Below, one piece after another: positions 25,986-34,657 of a stretch of 64,000 nt of DNA (its first letter is position 1; each line of letters opens with the position of its first letter). Under the pieces are notes generated by a model. It ran no database searches, had not been told where the DNA came from, and was given only the letters and a program-made list of their open reading frames with translations. A program made the translations under genes and the position numbers. The stretch lies in the NCBI GenBank assembly GCA_019685575.1, contig JABFQO010000003.1, positions 90,544 through 154,543 on the forward strand, read 5' to 3'. Origin of the DNA: Candidatus Bathyarchaeota archaeon A05DMB-4 (GTDB lineage: Archaea > Thermoproteota > Bathyarchaeia > Bathyarchaeales > SOJC01).

Positions 25986-27227
25986 TTATAGTGCTTGACA
26001 GGCCAACTCTATAACGTCATACACTTTCAGCTTTGAACTGTATTTGGTTGCCGCGTCGCTTATGTTTCTGCAACAAAACGGGCACGCTGAAACCACTGCG
26101 TCAACTCCGAGCGCTTCAGCCTCCTTTATCCGCTCGCCTGCTATTTCCACTGCCCAATCCGGATAACCAGATTTTACGCCGCCGCCAGAACCGCAGCACC
26201 ACGCGTTTTCTCGGGTCCGTGGCATCTCCACGAGTTCGATTCCCGGAATGGCTTTGAGCACGTTTCTCGGAGCGTCGTAGACGCCCGTGTGTCTGCCCAA
26301 GTGGCACGGGTCGTGGTATGTGACTCGCATTTTGAGGTCTTTTTGGAATTTGAGTTCATTGTTCTTGACGAGTTTTTCCAGCAGTTCTGTGGTGTGGAGG
26401 ACTTCGAAGTTGTGACTGGTTTCGAGAATGTCTTTGTATTCGTGCCCATAGTCCAGTTTCCACGTGCGGTAGCAACCGGCGCACGCTGTGACTATGCGTT
26501 TGGCTTCGGTTTTCTGGGCCTCTTGAATGTTGTGCTGGGCAATGTTTTTTACGTTAACCCACGGTGTTTCCCACTGTCCAGTGCGTAAGAGTGGCGAGGA
26601 ACAGCACCATTCGTCCTTCATTATTGTAAAATCGACACCCGCTCTTCTAAACACGTCCACAGTTGCTTTTGCTATTTCCTTCTGCCTATAAGCCGCAGTG
26701 CATCCGACGAAGTAAAGATTCTCCGCCTTTTCGGGCAACCTCAAATCGTTGGGCAACCATGCAAAGCGGTCTTTTTGAAGTTCGGGGTAGTAGGGGTTGT
26801 GTTCTTTTCCGATGTGTTCTCCGAAGATTCTCTGTTTTTTCGGCAACTCCAATCCTGCTTTCACGGCCTCGGCTCTCATAGCTTCGATTAACGAAACTAT
26901 GCGGTGTCTGTAACCAACTTGCGGCTCCTCCAGTGTGCATTGTTGCTGGCAGTTCGCGCATGTGGGACAAGCGAAAAGCACGTCAACTAAGGCTGGGTCT
27001 TTCAAGTCAATCTTGCCCTGTAGCATTGCCCGTGCGAGCCAAGAGCGTCCCCCGCCGTAGAAGGCTTCAAACTTGAACTTCTCTCCAGATGGACACGATG
27101 GCTGAAAACTTCCTTCAGGCCACACGTTTGGTCCTGTGGGCCAGCTCCATGTGAAGGTGCACAGTCTGCAGTGGAGACAGTTATAAGCGTCTTCCTTGAG
27201 CCTTTCCAAATACTTCAGTTCTCCCAT
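25986..27227 (-). CDS. CCG-domain iron-sulfur oxidoreductase subunit (HdrD/GlcF-like)
   Basis: 413-residue protein with an N-terminal ferredoxin-like part (CLHCRLCTF and CPTCANCQQQC, about residues 18-26 and 93-103) and two C-terminal CCG domains: CCSSPLLRTG with CAGCYRTW, and CCGSGGG with CPFCCRN. CCG domains bind the noncubane clusters of heterodisulfide reductase or act in GlcF/LldE/GlpC. The start is one base after the stop of the FAD subunit gene (TAGAATG), so the two form a complex, most likely an electron-transferring 2-hydroxyacid dehydrogenase. Confidence 0.9.
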   Translation of the reverse strand: MGELKYLERLKEDAYNCLHCRLCTFTWSWPTGPNVWPEGSFQPSCPSGEKFKFEAFYGGGRSWLARAMLQGKIDLKDPALVDVLFACPTCANCQQQCTLEEPQVGYRHRIVSLIEAMRAEAVKAGLELPKKQRIFGEHIGKEHNPYYPELQKDRFAWLPNDLRLPEKAENLYFVGCTAAYRQKEIAKATVDVFRRAGVDFTIMKDEWCCSSPLLRTGQWETPWVNVKNIAQHNIQEAQKTEAKRIVTACAGCYRTWKLDYGHEYKDILETSHNFEVLHTTELLEKLVKNNELKFQKDLKMRVTYHDPCHLGRHTGVYDAPRNVLKAIPGIELVEMPRTRENAWCCGSGGGVKSGYPDWAVEIAGERIKEAEALGVDAVVSACPFCCRNISDAATKYSSKLKVYDVIELACQAL

Positions 27228-27228
27228 T

Positions 27229-28683
27229 CTAGCATCCCTCCGTCAGAAGCGCCAATCTCCCCGGATGCATGATACCGTTCGGGTCGAGCGTCTTCTTTAA
27301 TCGTTGCAGCAGTTCGAAGTAACCGACGGTTTGTTTCATTGTCTTCGGCGCATGTATGTCGGCGTTTGGCCTGTATGGAATTCCGCCCATTTCCAAGAAT
27401 TTATCGGTCATTTCAGCATCCAAAGCATTCACCTTGTCAAATTCGTCGTTCGACTTCGGATCAAACAAGACGATAGGCATTATCAGACCTTGCCTGCCAT
27501 GGTCAACCGCTGCCAGCCACACAACCGGCGAGAACTTGTACTTCTCCATCAGTTTTTCCGCTTCTTTGCCGAATTTCGCCGAATCTTTCCACGGTACGTA
27601 CCAAGTGATGAAAAGTAAGCCTCCACCCTTGTGTCCAGCGTAGGGTACGCTGATACGGTTGGGTTTTGTTAGACGGGCACCGATGTTTCTTGCGTCAAGT
27701 TTCCACTCGAAAATGTTCTTCTCGCCGTAATCCTTCTGATATTTTTGTAAAGTTTGGAAGATTCTGTTCTTTATGGCGTTGAGTTCTTCTTGGGTTTCCG
27801 CGCCGAGTTCGAAATTCATCCAAACCGTAGGTAAGAACGGCGGCTTCTGAGGCGGCGGCCAAGTATATCGGGCGCGTCTGCATGTTGCAAGGTAATGATT
27901 CCCACCCTGAGCCAAGTCGACAAATTCCATTTTGAGCACATCCAAACAAGGCTCAACAAGGTATTCCCAGTCGCTTGCGCCAAACGCCACTACGTCCCTA
28001 AATTTGGGCATTGGATATATTTTCACAGCCATCTTAGTGACCACGCCCAGCGTTCCTTGGGCGCCAAGAAAGACCCCCGTCAAGTCTGGACCAAACATCC
28101 ACTTGTAGAACCACTTTGCTGTTGGCAACGCACAAGAGCCGGTTCGTACGACTTCGCCCGTCGGCAACACAACCTCAAGCCCCAAAACAGCATCTGCCGC
28201 TGGACCATAGCGTGTGGAAAAGAAATGAAAGCCGCGATCAAGATGGTCGCCCATGACTGTCGCTGAGGGCGGTGCACCGTCTGGAACTCCAGCCCTGTAC
28301 TTTGGATAGTTTGTCTGCATGTATCGCCATGCTTGGGCGCTAGTTACTCCAGGTTCTACAATCATGTATCTTGCGTCCGGGTTGACTTCAATTATTTGGT
28401 TCATCCGGCGAAGGTCGAGGAGGATTTCGCCGTCTCTCATAGGGGTCGCTTCGCCTCCGCTTAATCCGCCAGAATGGGGCACTACTGGAATCCTTTTTTC
28501 GTTGGCCAAAAGCAACACAGCCCTAACTTCTTCGACGCTTTTTGGACGGACAACAATGGCTGGCGCGTTGGATTTTACTTCCATGATGCCCCGCGTCACG
28601 TAGGCTTCGGTTATGGGTTTCGCCGCTGAAACGTTTTCTGCTCCGACTATGTCCGCTAAAGCCTTAACTATAGCGTTGTCCAT
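27229..28683 (-). CDS. FAD-linked oxidase subunit (GlcD/D-lactate dehydrogenase family)
   Basis: 484-residue flavoprotein of the VAO/PCMH fold. The FAD-binding domain shows VVPHSGGLSGGEATP and LDLRRMNQIIEVNPDARYMIVEPG-like sequence (about residues 71-118), with SATVMGDHLDRG and GAQGTLGVVTKMAVKIYP following. The C-terminal FAD-oxidase domain ends in LDPNGIMHPGRL, the family signature. With the adjacent iron-sulfur subunit it probably oxidises a 2-hydroxyacid such as D-lactate or glycolate; the exact substrate is open. The divergent MFS gene 90 bp away might carry that substrate. Confidence 0.9.
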   Translation of the reverse strand: MDNAIVKALADIVGAENVSAAKPITEAYVTRGIMEVKSNAPAIVVRPKSVEEVRAVLLLANEKRIPVVPHSGGLSGGEATPMRDGEILLDLRRMNQIIEVNPDARYMIVEPGVTSAQAWRYMQTNYPKYRAGVPDGAPPSATVMGDHLDRGFHFFSTRYGPAADAVLGLEVVLPTGEVVRTGSCALPTAKWFYKWMFGPDLTGVFLGAQGTLGVVTKMAVKIYPMPKFRDVVAFGASDWEYLVEPCLDVLKMEFVDLAQGGNHYLATCRRARYTWPPPQKPPFLPTVWMNFELGAETQEELNAIKNRIFQTLQKYQKDYGEKNIFEWKLDARNIGARLTKPNRISVPYAGHKGGGLLFITWYVPWKDSAKFGKEAEKLMEKYKFSPVVWLAAVDHGRQGLIMPIVLFDPKSNDEFDKVNALDAEMTDKFLEMGGIPYRPNADIHAPKTMKQTVGYFELLQRLKKTLDPNGIMHPGRLALLTEGC

Positions 28684-28779
28684 AGAGGTTTTCTCCCATT
28701 TAACGTAAGAAGTGTATTTAGTAGCGTTACGTCCTTAAAAACCACACTGAAAACCAAGAAAAAAAACAACGTGACCCGA

Positions 28780-29952
28780 ATGGAGCAGAAACCGACCGCA
28801 GAAACGAGCGAAAACCGTAAAGTCCTGACTGTCTTCTCAATAGCCTCTTTCCTCAACGACTTCGGCTCTGACATGATATACCCCATCTGGCCTCTGTTCG
28901 TCGAGGCATTGCTGATTGCACAACCTAACATGGTGCCAACGATTTTGGGCTTTATCGACGGACTCGGCGACGCAATAGTTTCTGTTTCTCAAGCCATATC
29001 GGGCTATGTTTCGGACAGGGTGGGAAAAAGAAAAATCTTCATCTGGACTGGTTACCTTTGCGGCGCAACATCGAGACTCGGCTACGCGGTGTCTAGTTTT
29101 TGGGCGCATCTCGTTCCTTTCAGAATTTTAGACCGCGCTGGGAAAATGCGTGGAGCGCCAAGAGATGCAATAATAGCCGATGCGTCGACCCGAGAAAACC
29201 GTGGAAGAAACTTTGGCTTGCTCAGAACCATGGACAACTTGGGCGCCGTCTTCGGCATAATCACGTGCATATTACTGTTCAGCTATTTGGGCTATCAAGC
29301 CCTTTTCATCCTCGCCGCCATCCCCAGTTTGATCGGCAGTTTGCTTGTTCTGATTTTCATAAAAGACAGAAAAACAGGAAAAATTTTTCATGGAATATCC
29401 TTTAAAGATATGACGCCGAATCTTAAGCTTTTTCTGTTCATAAGTGCTGTCTTCGCGTTGGGGGCTTTCAGTTACTCCTTCTTGTTGATTTATGCTCAAA
29501 ATTTTGGTTTTCAAGCAGCATTCATTCCTGTGCTCTATCTCATATTCACCGTAGTTGCTTCTATCGCTTCTTTACCCTTCGGTAAACTCGCCGACATGGT
29601 GGGCAGAAAAACAGTCTTGATCCTGTCGTACTTTTTCTGGGGAGCCCTTTGCCTAGGCTTCATCCTAAATCAATCTTACATCGGAATAATTCTGCTCTTC
29701 GTACTTTACGGCCTACACAAAGGCGCAATAGAACCAGTGCAGCGGGCGTTTGTTTCAGAACTTTGCCCAGAAAAACTTCGCGCAAGCTTTTTAGGTGCTT
29801 TTCAAATGGTCGTAGGGTTATGTGCTATGCCTGCTTCGTTAATTGCTGGTGTTTTTTGGACGAGTTTCGGCAAGCATGCGCCGTTTTATTTCTCTTTTGC
29901 GCTTGCGCTGGTGGCTGTTGGGCTTATGGTTTTCTTGAAGGAGCAGAAATAA
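28780..29952 (+). CDS. MFS transporter
   Basis: About 390 residues with 12 predicted membrane segments. The MFS loop motif is GYVSDRVGKRKIF (between segments 2 and 3) with its repeat GKLADMVGRKTVL in the second half, and RDAIIADASTRENRGRNFGLLR follows segment 4. A GTG at 28771 is in frame three codons earlier. It is divergent from the FAD/iron-sulfur dehydrogenase pair, which makes a carboxylic acid a candidate substrate, but this is inference. Confidence 0.88.
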   Translation: MEQKPTAETSENRKVLTVFSIASFLNDFGSDMIYPIWPLFVEALLIAQPNMVPTILGFIDGLGDAIVSVSQAISGYVSDRVGKRKIFIWTGYLCGATSRLGYAVSSFWAHLVPFRILDRAGKMRGAPRDAIIADASTRENRGRNFGLLRTMDNLGAVFGIITCILLFSYLGYQALFILAAIPSLIGSLLVLIFIKDRKTGKIFHGISFKDMTPNLKLFLFISAVFALGAFSYSFLLIYAQNFGFQAAFIPVLYLIFTVVASIASLPFGKLADMVGRKTVLILSYFFWGALCLGFILNQSYIGIILLFVLYGLHKGAIEPVQRAFVSELCPEKLRASFLGAFQMVVGLCAMPASLIAGVFWTSFGKHAPFYFSFALALVAVGLMVFLKEQK

Positions 29953-29980
29953 AGAAAAAATGGAAAAAGGATTGTTATGA

Positions 29981-30024
29981 CTTTGTTTATTCTTTTTTCT
30001 CTTTTTTAGTTTCTTTCTTTTTTG
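29981..30024 (+). terminator. T-rich terminator after MFS gene
   Basis: Beginning about 30 bp after the MFS stop the plus strand has several runs of T (six, six and six T separated by CTC, AGTTTC and similar) without a strong hairpin, as expected for archaeal U-tract termination. Confidence 0.45.
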
Positions 30025-30137
30025 CCTTTCCGCCACAACAGGACATCATTGATTCCTCACTGATTATGTTGAGTATTTAATATTTAATCGTTATGAGTGG
30101 CTCTAAAATGAAGGAAGGGCCTTTGTGATGATGGTTT

Positions 30138-31295
30138 TTAGCGATTATTTGACGTGATGTCGGCGAAGGTTAGGATGTTGACTTTTAAGGGTTGTTTCAC
30201 AGCGTCTGAGATTCTTGCCGCGATGAGGTATCTTATGTTTTTCTCGTTCGCGAGGTCTACCATTCGTTGGGTGACGACGCCGTCAAAAACCACCATGTCT
30301 ATGCCTGTTGCTGTTTGAAGTTTTTCCGCCAACTCGCTTACTGGCAAGCGTTCCACTTGTTCCACCTTTTCGTCGAGCAACACGGCCTCCAAGGTTCCGT
30401 TCAATTCTTGAACTAGTTCTGTGACTTTTTTTGGAAGCATGACTTTGCCGCGTTCACGTTTGCCCGCTTTGAGTTTTTCTATGGGAACCTTCTGCTGAAG
30501 CGCGGTGAAGATTTCTTTGCAGCCGATTTCTTCGACTTCTTTGCCCGCTGGGGCTCTTGTGATGTACTTTACATCAGTGACTTGGAGCAACTCCTTAAGA
30601 ATTAAGTCTCCGCCTCGGTCGCCGTCGAGGAAGGCTGTGGCTTCCTTTTCTTTGCAAAGTTTAATTATTTCGTCTGGAACCTTGGCGCCTTCGAGGGCGA
30701 TTACGTTCGTGATTCCGCATTTTAGCAGGTTTATAACGTCGGCTCTGCCTTCAACTATGATTATTTCTTTCGCGTTTTCGATGTCTGGGCCGGCTGTAAG
30801 TTCTTCGGCGCCGTATTGGATTACTTTTGTGGGTTTCAGCGTCTCGGCAACTTCTTTGAAGACTTCTTCGGTGCTGGGTAGGGTTTCGATGTTCCATTTG
30901 TGGAGAATTTGTTTTGCTCGGTCGACGATGAGTTTTCTTCTTGTGTCGCGGATGTCCTCGATTTTTTCTAGCGTGACTTTTGCTTGGCATGGTCCTACTC
31001 GGTTGATGCTTTCGAGGCTGGCGGCGATTATGGCGGTTGATACTCTGTCGAGGCTGGTGGGAATGATTATGCTACCCGTGGTTTTGTCTTGCTTTGATTG
31101 CAGGTCGATTTCGATTCTACCTATTCTGCCTGATTTTTGTAGTTCTCTTAAATCGAGTTCTGGTCCGAAAAGTCCTTCGGTTTGTCCGAAAACTGCGCCG
31201 ATAACGTCGGGTTTTTCGACGACGCCTTCAATTTCGAATTTGGCGCGGATTTCATACTTTACTGTAACGGTTTGGGATGATCCCGTAAGCTTCAC
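30138..31295 (-). CDS. dnaG: Archaeal DnaG-like TOPRIM primase
   Basis: 385-residue archaeal DnaG. The N-terminal domain has the family sequence EKPDVIGAVFGQTEGLFGPELDLREL split over about residues 26-51; the TOPRIM domain shows the Glu of IIVEGRADVINLLK and the Asp pair of ATAFLDGDRGGD. In archaea this protein has primase activity and is also a core part of the RNA exosome. The longest frame starts at a GTG at 31295 that overlaps a GGAGGTG sequence too closely for normal initiation, so the true start may lie slightly downstream. Confidence 0.93.
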   Translation of the reverse strand: MKLTGSSQTVTVKYEIRAKFEIEGVVEKPDVIGAVFGQTEGLFGPELDLRELQKSGRIGRIEIDLQSKQDKTTGSIIIPTSLDRVSTAIIAASLESINRVGPCQAKVTLEKIEDIRDTRRKLIVDRAKQILHKWNIETLPSTEEVFKEVAETLKPTKVIQYGAEELTAGPDIENAKEIIIVEGRADVINLLKCGITNVIALEGAKVPDEIIKLCKEKEATAFLDGDRGGDLILKELLQVTDVKYITRAPAGKEVEEIGCKEIFTALQQKVPIEKLKAGKRERGKVMLPKKVTELVQELNGTLEAVLLDEKVEQVERLPVSELAEKLQTATGIDMVVFDGVVTQRMVDLANEKNIRYLIAARISDAVKQPLKVNILTFADITSNNR

Positions 31296-31579
31296 CTCCG
31301 AGTGAAGAAGTTTTGGTTATTTGGAACTCGTGTTTTGGTTAATGTGAGTTCGTTTATTTGTTTCTTTTTGTGCTTATTATAGTTTACGAATCAATACTCC
31401 GCCTTCGTGTTTTGCGTGGATGTACCCATTTTTTGTATCAGCGCTTCATAAGGGGGATAGTGTTTATTGTTGCACGGAGAAAACTCATCACTTTTCTCGA
31501 AAGATCAATGCGAACGTAAGTTGATAATGTGTAGAAAAATGGGAAGGTTAAGGGTTGTTTTAAAGTTGGTTGCGGCGGT
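31296..31579. other. 284-bp intergenic stretch upstream of dnaG
   Basis: No convincing gene, repeat or tRNA is seen. The minus strand must carry the dnaG promoter; several AT-rich candidates (near 31330-31385) exist but none stands out. Confidence 0.3.
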
Positions 31580-31657
31580 TTAGATTTCTTCTTCCCACTC
31601 TTCGTCGTCCCATTCTTCAGTTTCTTCGTTGTATTCTTCTTCGTTCCATTCTTCCAT
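31580..31657 (-). CDS. 25-residue acidic aromatic microprotein
   Basis: An ATG at 31657 opens a 25-codon frame ending in TAA at 31580. The peptide begins MEEWNEEEYNEETEEW and continues with DDEEWEEEI; it has no basic residue, more than half of it is Glu or Asp, and aromatic residues fall at positions 4, 9, 15 and 20. GGAGG lies 10 bases before the ATG and a TATA box (31715-31726) about 60-70 bp upstream, so the leader would be near 40 nt. These support real expression. The family is not recognised; it could mimic nucleic acid or bind a basic protein. Confidence 0.6.
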   Translation of the reverse strand: MEEWNEEEYNEETEEWDDEEWEEEI

Positions 31658-31714
31658 TTTCAAACTGCCTCCACAGAAGGCATGAAACATCGGGTGGCAG
31701 TCACTCTCAATGTC

Positions 31715-31726
31715 TATATTTTATAA
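31715..31726 (-). promoter_or_regulatory. TATA box for the microprotein gene
   Basis: The minus strand reads TTATAAAATATA here, a strong archaeal TATA element, placing transcription start near 31695 and a leader with GGAGG before the microprotein ATG at 31657. Confidence 0.55.
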
Positions 31727-31761
31727 CTTTATGAAGCCAGAATATTAATGGGAAAAACAAG

Positions 31762-31944
31762 TTACGGGGGAAAGTAAGGAGTAACGCCCACTTGGCTCTG
31801 CATCTGCATCACGTTATATACTACCGCGCCGACGATGACGACAACCAAACAAACAAGCAAAACAGAAAACACTAGAACCACCAGTTTTCTTCTAAAAAAC
31901 CTTCGCATATTCTTCCGCGCAAGACCCAGATTCAACCCTATCAA
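31762..31944 (-). CDS. Small single-pass membrane protein
   Basis: 60-residue protein with a basic N-terminus (ARKNMRRFFRRK), one long hydrophobic helix (LVVLVFSVLLVCLVVVIVG, about residues 21-39) and a short outer tail ending TPYFPP. The layout resembles archaeal small exported or pilin-adjacent proteins, but no family is recognised. The only in-frame start covering the basic region is TTG at 31944, preceded by GGGGATG, so the start is uncertain. Confidence 0.5.
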   Translation of the reverse strand: MIGLNLGLARKNMRRFFRRKLVVLVFSVLLVCLVVVIVGAVVYNVMQMQSQVGVTPYFPP

Positions 31945-32020
31945 TTACATCCCCAGACATCATGGAATTCTTATTAAGAATATTAAAAAGAATTATGAAA
32001 CAACAAACAAAATCCACGAT

Positions 32021-32293
32021 CTATTTTTCAGGCTCTTTGTCGGTTTCCCAACCAATGCATGAAAGCGTTCCATCAGGATTTGGCGCAAATTTCCGTTTAA
32101 ACCTTACACCGCACCGCAAACACTTCCTTTTTTCGTAGACCACACTACAACGGGTCTCCAAACCCCAAATTACACCGGGCTCTTTCCAAAAAATCTGCAC
32201 TTGATTACCATAGTTCTCCCACTTGTGCAGTCCAATCTTGCACAGCAACTTCAACAAAACAACCCTCTTGCCTAAATGTCTGTCTTTATACAA
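32021..32293 (-). CDS. Small zinc-binding protein
   Basis: 90-residue basic protein with a likely zinc site made by LCKIGLHKW (Cys and His) and KCLRCGVRF (CxxC), followed by SCIGWE. The CxxGxHxW...CxxCG pattern is shared with small archaeal and phage zinc-ribbon proteins. The ATG at 32293 gives MYKDRHLGKR; a later start close to the first Cys is possible. Function unknown. Confidence 0.6.
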   Translation of the reverse strand: MYKDRHLGKRVVLLKLLCKIGLHKWENYGNQVQIFWKEPGVIWGLETRCSVVYEKRKCLRCGVRFKRKFAPNPDGTLSCIGWETDKEPEK

Positions 32294-32359
32294 GGAATAT
32301 AAACGATTCCTTACGAGACCTCAAAAAGATTATTAACAAAAACCGCGATAGTAACGTGC

Positions 32360-32635
32360 ATGCCAGACAAAGTACATTGCGCGCATATTCTGGTGAAAAC
32401 CGAAAGCGAAGCCAAAAAAATTCTAGAACGACTGAACAAGGGAGAAAAATTCGCCAACCTCGCCAAGGAAACCTCGCTTTGTCCCTCTGGAAAAAAGGGT
32501 GGAGACCTAGGCACCTTCGGCAGAGGACGAATGGTCAAAGAATTCGAAACCGCAGCGTTCAAACTGAACAAGGGAGAAATCTCGCCGCCCGTAAAAACCA
32601 AGTTCGGCTACCACATCATAAAAAGGCTAGAATAA
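32360..32635 (+). CDS. Parvulin-type peptidyl-prolyl isomerase
   Basis: 91-residue single-domain parvulin that speeds cis-trans isomerisation of Xaa-Pro bonds. The complete fold is visible: [53 protein letters not shown] and the C-terminal [12 protein letters not shown]. It has no signal peptide, so it is cytoplasmic. Length equals that of E. coli Par10-type enzymes. Starts with ATG at 32360. Confidence 0.93.
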   Translation: MPDKVHCAHILVKTESEAKKILERLNKGEKFANLAKETSLCPSGKKGGDLGTFGRGRMVKEFETAAFKLNKGEISPPVKTKFGYHIIKRLE

Positions 32636-32768
32636 CAACCAAACAATTCCGTAGCAAAACTTTTTTTTCACATGGTTTCTGCAAGAAAAAATGAAAACTC
32701 GAATCGCCGCAGAATTCCAAAAGACTATATAAACCTCTTGTTGGTTAAACAATAGTGAGGTGCGTCGG

Positions 32769-33164
32769 ATGGGTGCCTTACGGGACTTCATAGAATTTAT
32801 TAAGGAAGCATTCTGGATAACCAAAGTCTGTTTCACCTCGTTCTGGTTCTGGCTACCCGTACTCTTCGCTGTCTACATGATCTTCCAAATGTACCTTGCA
32901 GTGGCAATTCACCCAGTGACACTGCTGATACTGCCGGCCGCCCTGATTATTTACATGATTATATGGGAAGACAAACGAATCGCCGCGCAATATGGACTCA
33001 AAAAGAAAGGCACACAAACCCAAACTCCAGGCGCGATAGTGTGGAACGTCAACAAATCTGTCGATGAATACCTGCAAATAGTAAACAAGAGACAAATGAG
33101 CCTAAGCGACCTGCCAAAGCTGGAACCGTTAAGACCAGAGGAAACCGAAGAAACAAAAGAGTAG
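32769..33164 (+). CDS. Two-TM membrane protein of unknown function
   Basis: About 131 residues. Two hydrophobic segments (FTSFWFWLPVLFAVYMIFQM and HPVTLLILPAALIIYMII) are separated by a short loop; the C-terminal ~60 residues are soluble and end in acidic EETEETKE. A GTG at 32760 is also in frame; GAGGTG six bases before the ATG at 32769 favours the latter. Family not recognised. Confidence 0.65.
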   Translation: MGALRDFIEFIKEAFWITKVCFTSFWFWLPVLFAVYMIFQMYLAVAIHPVTLLILPAALIIYMIIWEDKRIAAQYGLKKKGTQTQTPGAIVWNVNKSVDEYLQIVNKRQMSLSDLPKLEPLRPEETEETKE

Positions 33165-33220
33165 CTTGGTTAAGCGTTCTTTGTTTTGAGACGTGCCCGC
33201 ATAGGTTGCGATGTTAGTTT

Positions 33221-33841
33221 TCAGACGTCTGGTGGCTTTGTCTTCTCGTACATTTTCTCCAAAGTCCACCGTAAAGCAGTCTTTAACTCCCGCAACCTAT
33301 CCTCAGAAACGTTCTCAACTAGAATCTCCTTCAAAACGTCGCCATCTTGAACGATTTTAAAGGAAAAAATTTTGTCTGGCTCAAGCTCACCCGAAGCCGA
33401 TGCTTGACGGTCTTTGTCCTGCATTTTCACGAAAACACGTTCCACCAAAAACTGAAGAAAAGGCGGAGTATTTATGTTGAAGGATTTGTCTTCGGCCAGA
33501 ACGACCCGTAACGAATCCTTGCCGATGTAAAGGTTTGCGAGAAGTTCGCCGTTCACGGTTTTTAGAGGCACTGATGATTCATATTCCAAAACAGGCGGAA
33601 CCGCGCTGGTAGCAGACGGTGACAGAACTGAAACTGGCTGAAGCGGTAACGTTTTCGAAACTGGAAGCCTCACTTCTGCTTTTTTGAAGCCTTTTTCCAG
33701 CAAAGCGGCATCCACGAATTCGAGTAAGATCAGCGAATCCTCCAGTTCTCGGCTCAGGGTTTCAATCTTCTTTTCCAAACGTGTGCGGAATTCAGCGAGC
33801 TTCTTCAGTTTATCGGATTCGTCTCGTTCTTGGCTTGACAT
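33221..33841 (-). CDS. Coiled-coil protein of unknown function
   Basis: 206 residues. An N-terminal coiled coil (about residues 8-50, LKKLAEFRTRLEKKIETLSR and onward) leads to a Pro/Ser/Val-rich linker and a C-terminal alpha/beta domain (LLANLYIGKDSLRVVL, TPPFLQFLVERVFVKMQ, KIVQDGDVLKEILVENV). The frame can be read from 33883, but ATG 33841 (MSSQERDE) lies a short distance from the TATA-like GTTATATG, suggesting a leaderless or short-leader mRNA. No family recognised. Confidence 0.65.
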   Translation of the reverse strand: MSSQERDESDKLKKLAEFRTRLEKKIETLSRELEDSLILLEFVDAALLEKGFKKAEVRLPVSKTLPLQPVSVLSPSATSAVPPVLEYESSVPLKTVNGELLANLYIGKDSLRVVLAEDKSFNINTPPFLQFLVERVFVKMQDKDRQASASGELEPDKIFSFKIVQDGDVLKEILVENVSEDRLRELKTALRWTLEKMYEKTKPPDV

Positions 33842-33922
33842 CGTGAACCACAACAGCACATATAACGGGCAAGTGCTTATCAAACCTTCCCGAAAACAAG
33901 AAAAACAGATAAAGCATGCAGC

Positions 33923-34375
33923 TTAGATGGATTGTACTGCTATGCCCCATGTTTCAGAAAGAAAACGCTCAAACTCCTTGAACACTTGACTGCGCGTTGA
34001 ATTAAACTTCAAACAAACAGGTTTTCCCTCATAAACTTGGCTCAAATCATAAAGTGCCGTCGTCTCGGCTAACTCGGGATCTTCCGTAACTGTTTGAATA
34101 AAATTTTTCGTTAACCGTTGCTGAAAAATCCAAGCCACAAAGGACGCGTTGACTATGCGGTAGGAGAAACCATCAGAAACTGTGCACTTGTGATTCTGAG
34201 AAACCTTCTTGAAAGTAGAAGGATGCACGTTCCAAGCCCAAACAAAATCATGATACTCATGACCCAGCCTAACCCAATCTGCTTCTTCACAAGTCTTCCA
34301 GCCCTTGAGCCTGCAAAAATCCTTAAACCGTCTCAGAAGCTCCCAGATTCGGGGAACACTCAGTAACGTAGTCAT
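33923..34375 (-). CDS. Uncharacterised protein with palindromic operator
   Basis: 150-residue soluble protein rich in Trp and other aromatics, family not recognised. The first half is helical (RIWELLRRFKDFCRLKGWKT) and a beta-like part follows (HKCTVSDGFSYRIVNASFVA). GGTGAT four bases before the ATG at 34375 supports this start; a GTG at 34387 is also in frame. Directly upstream lies a perfect 9-bp inverted repeat (34391-34411), which likely controls it. Confidence 0.6.
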   Translation of the reverse strand: MTTLLSVPRIWELLRRFKDFCRLKGWKTCEEADWVRLGHEYHDFVWAWNVHPSTFKKVSQNHKCTVSDGFSYRIVNASFVAWIFQQRLTKNFIQTVTEDPELAETTALYDLSQVYEGKPVCLKFNSTRSQVFKEFERFLSETWGIAVQSI

Positions 34376-34390
34376 TGTTATCACCAAATG

Positions 34391-34411
34391 TTATAGAACA
34401 AAGTTCTATAA
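34391..34411. promoter_or_regulatory. Perfect 9-bp inverted repeat, likely operator
   Basis: TTATAGAAC, spacer AAA, GTTCTATAA. It ends 15 bp before the ATG at 34375 and lies just downstream of a minus-strand TATA-like CTTTAAATC (about 34423-34431), i.e. over the expected transcription start. Its core is closely related to sites upstream of surface-protein genes at 40416, 49809 and 51164. Confidence 0.6.
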
Positions 34412-34657
34412 GGCAAAACGACGATTTAAAGGTATTGTGGCTCGTTATTTGCAAATTTTTCATAAAAACACCGTTTGTTTTGAAAAAGTTAAGAAAAAAA
34501 TTGAGTGATTGCTACAGTTTTTCGAGCAACCCATGACCGAGTTTGCGCTTGATTTTTATAAAAATCTGTCGAAATTCCACGGTAACTCCTACAAATCTTC
34601 GATAGCAAATCATAATAGTTTAAAACCGTATCTTTACTTGTCAGCAAGTGTTTAGGT

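Noticed and set aside
30505..31305. A 266-codon plus-strand frame opposite dnaG
   Set aside because: Ser/Ile-rich shadow of the conserved TOPRIM gene.
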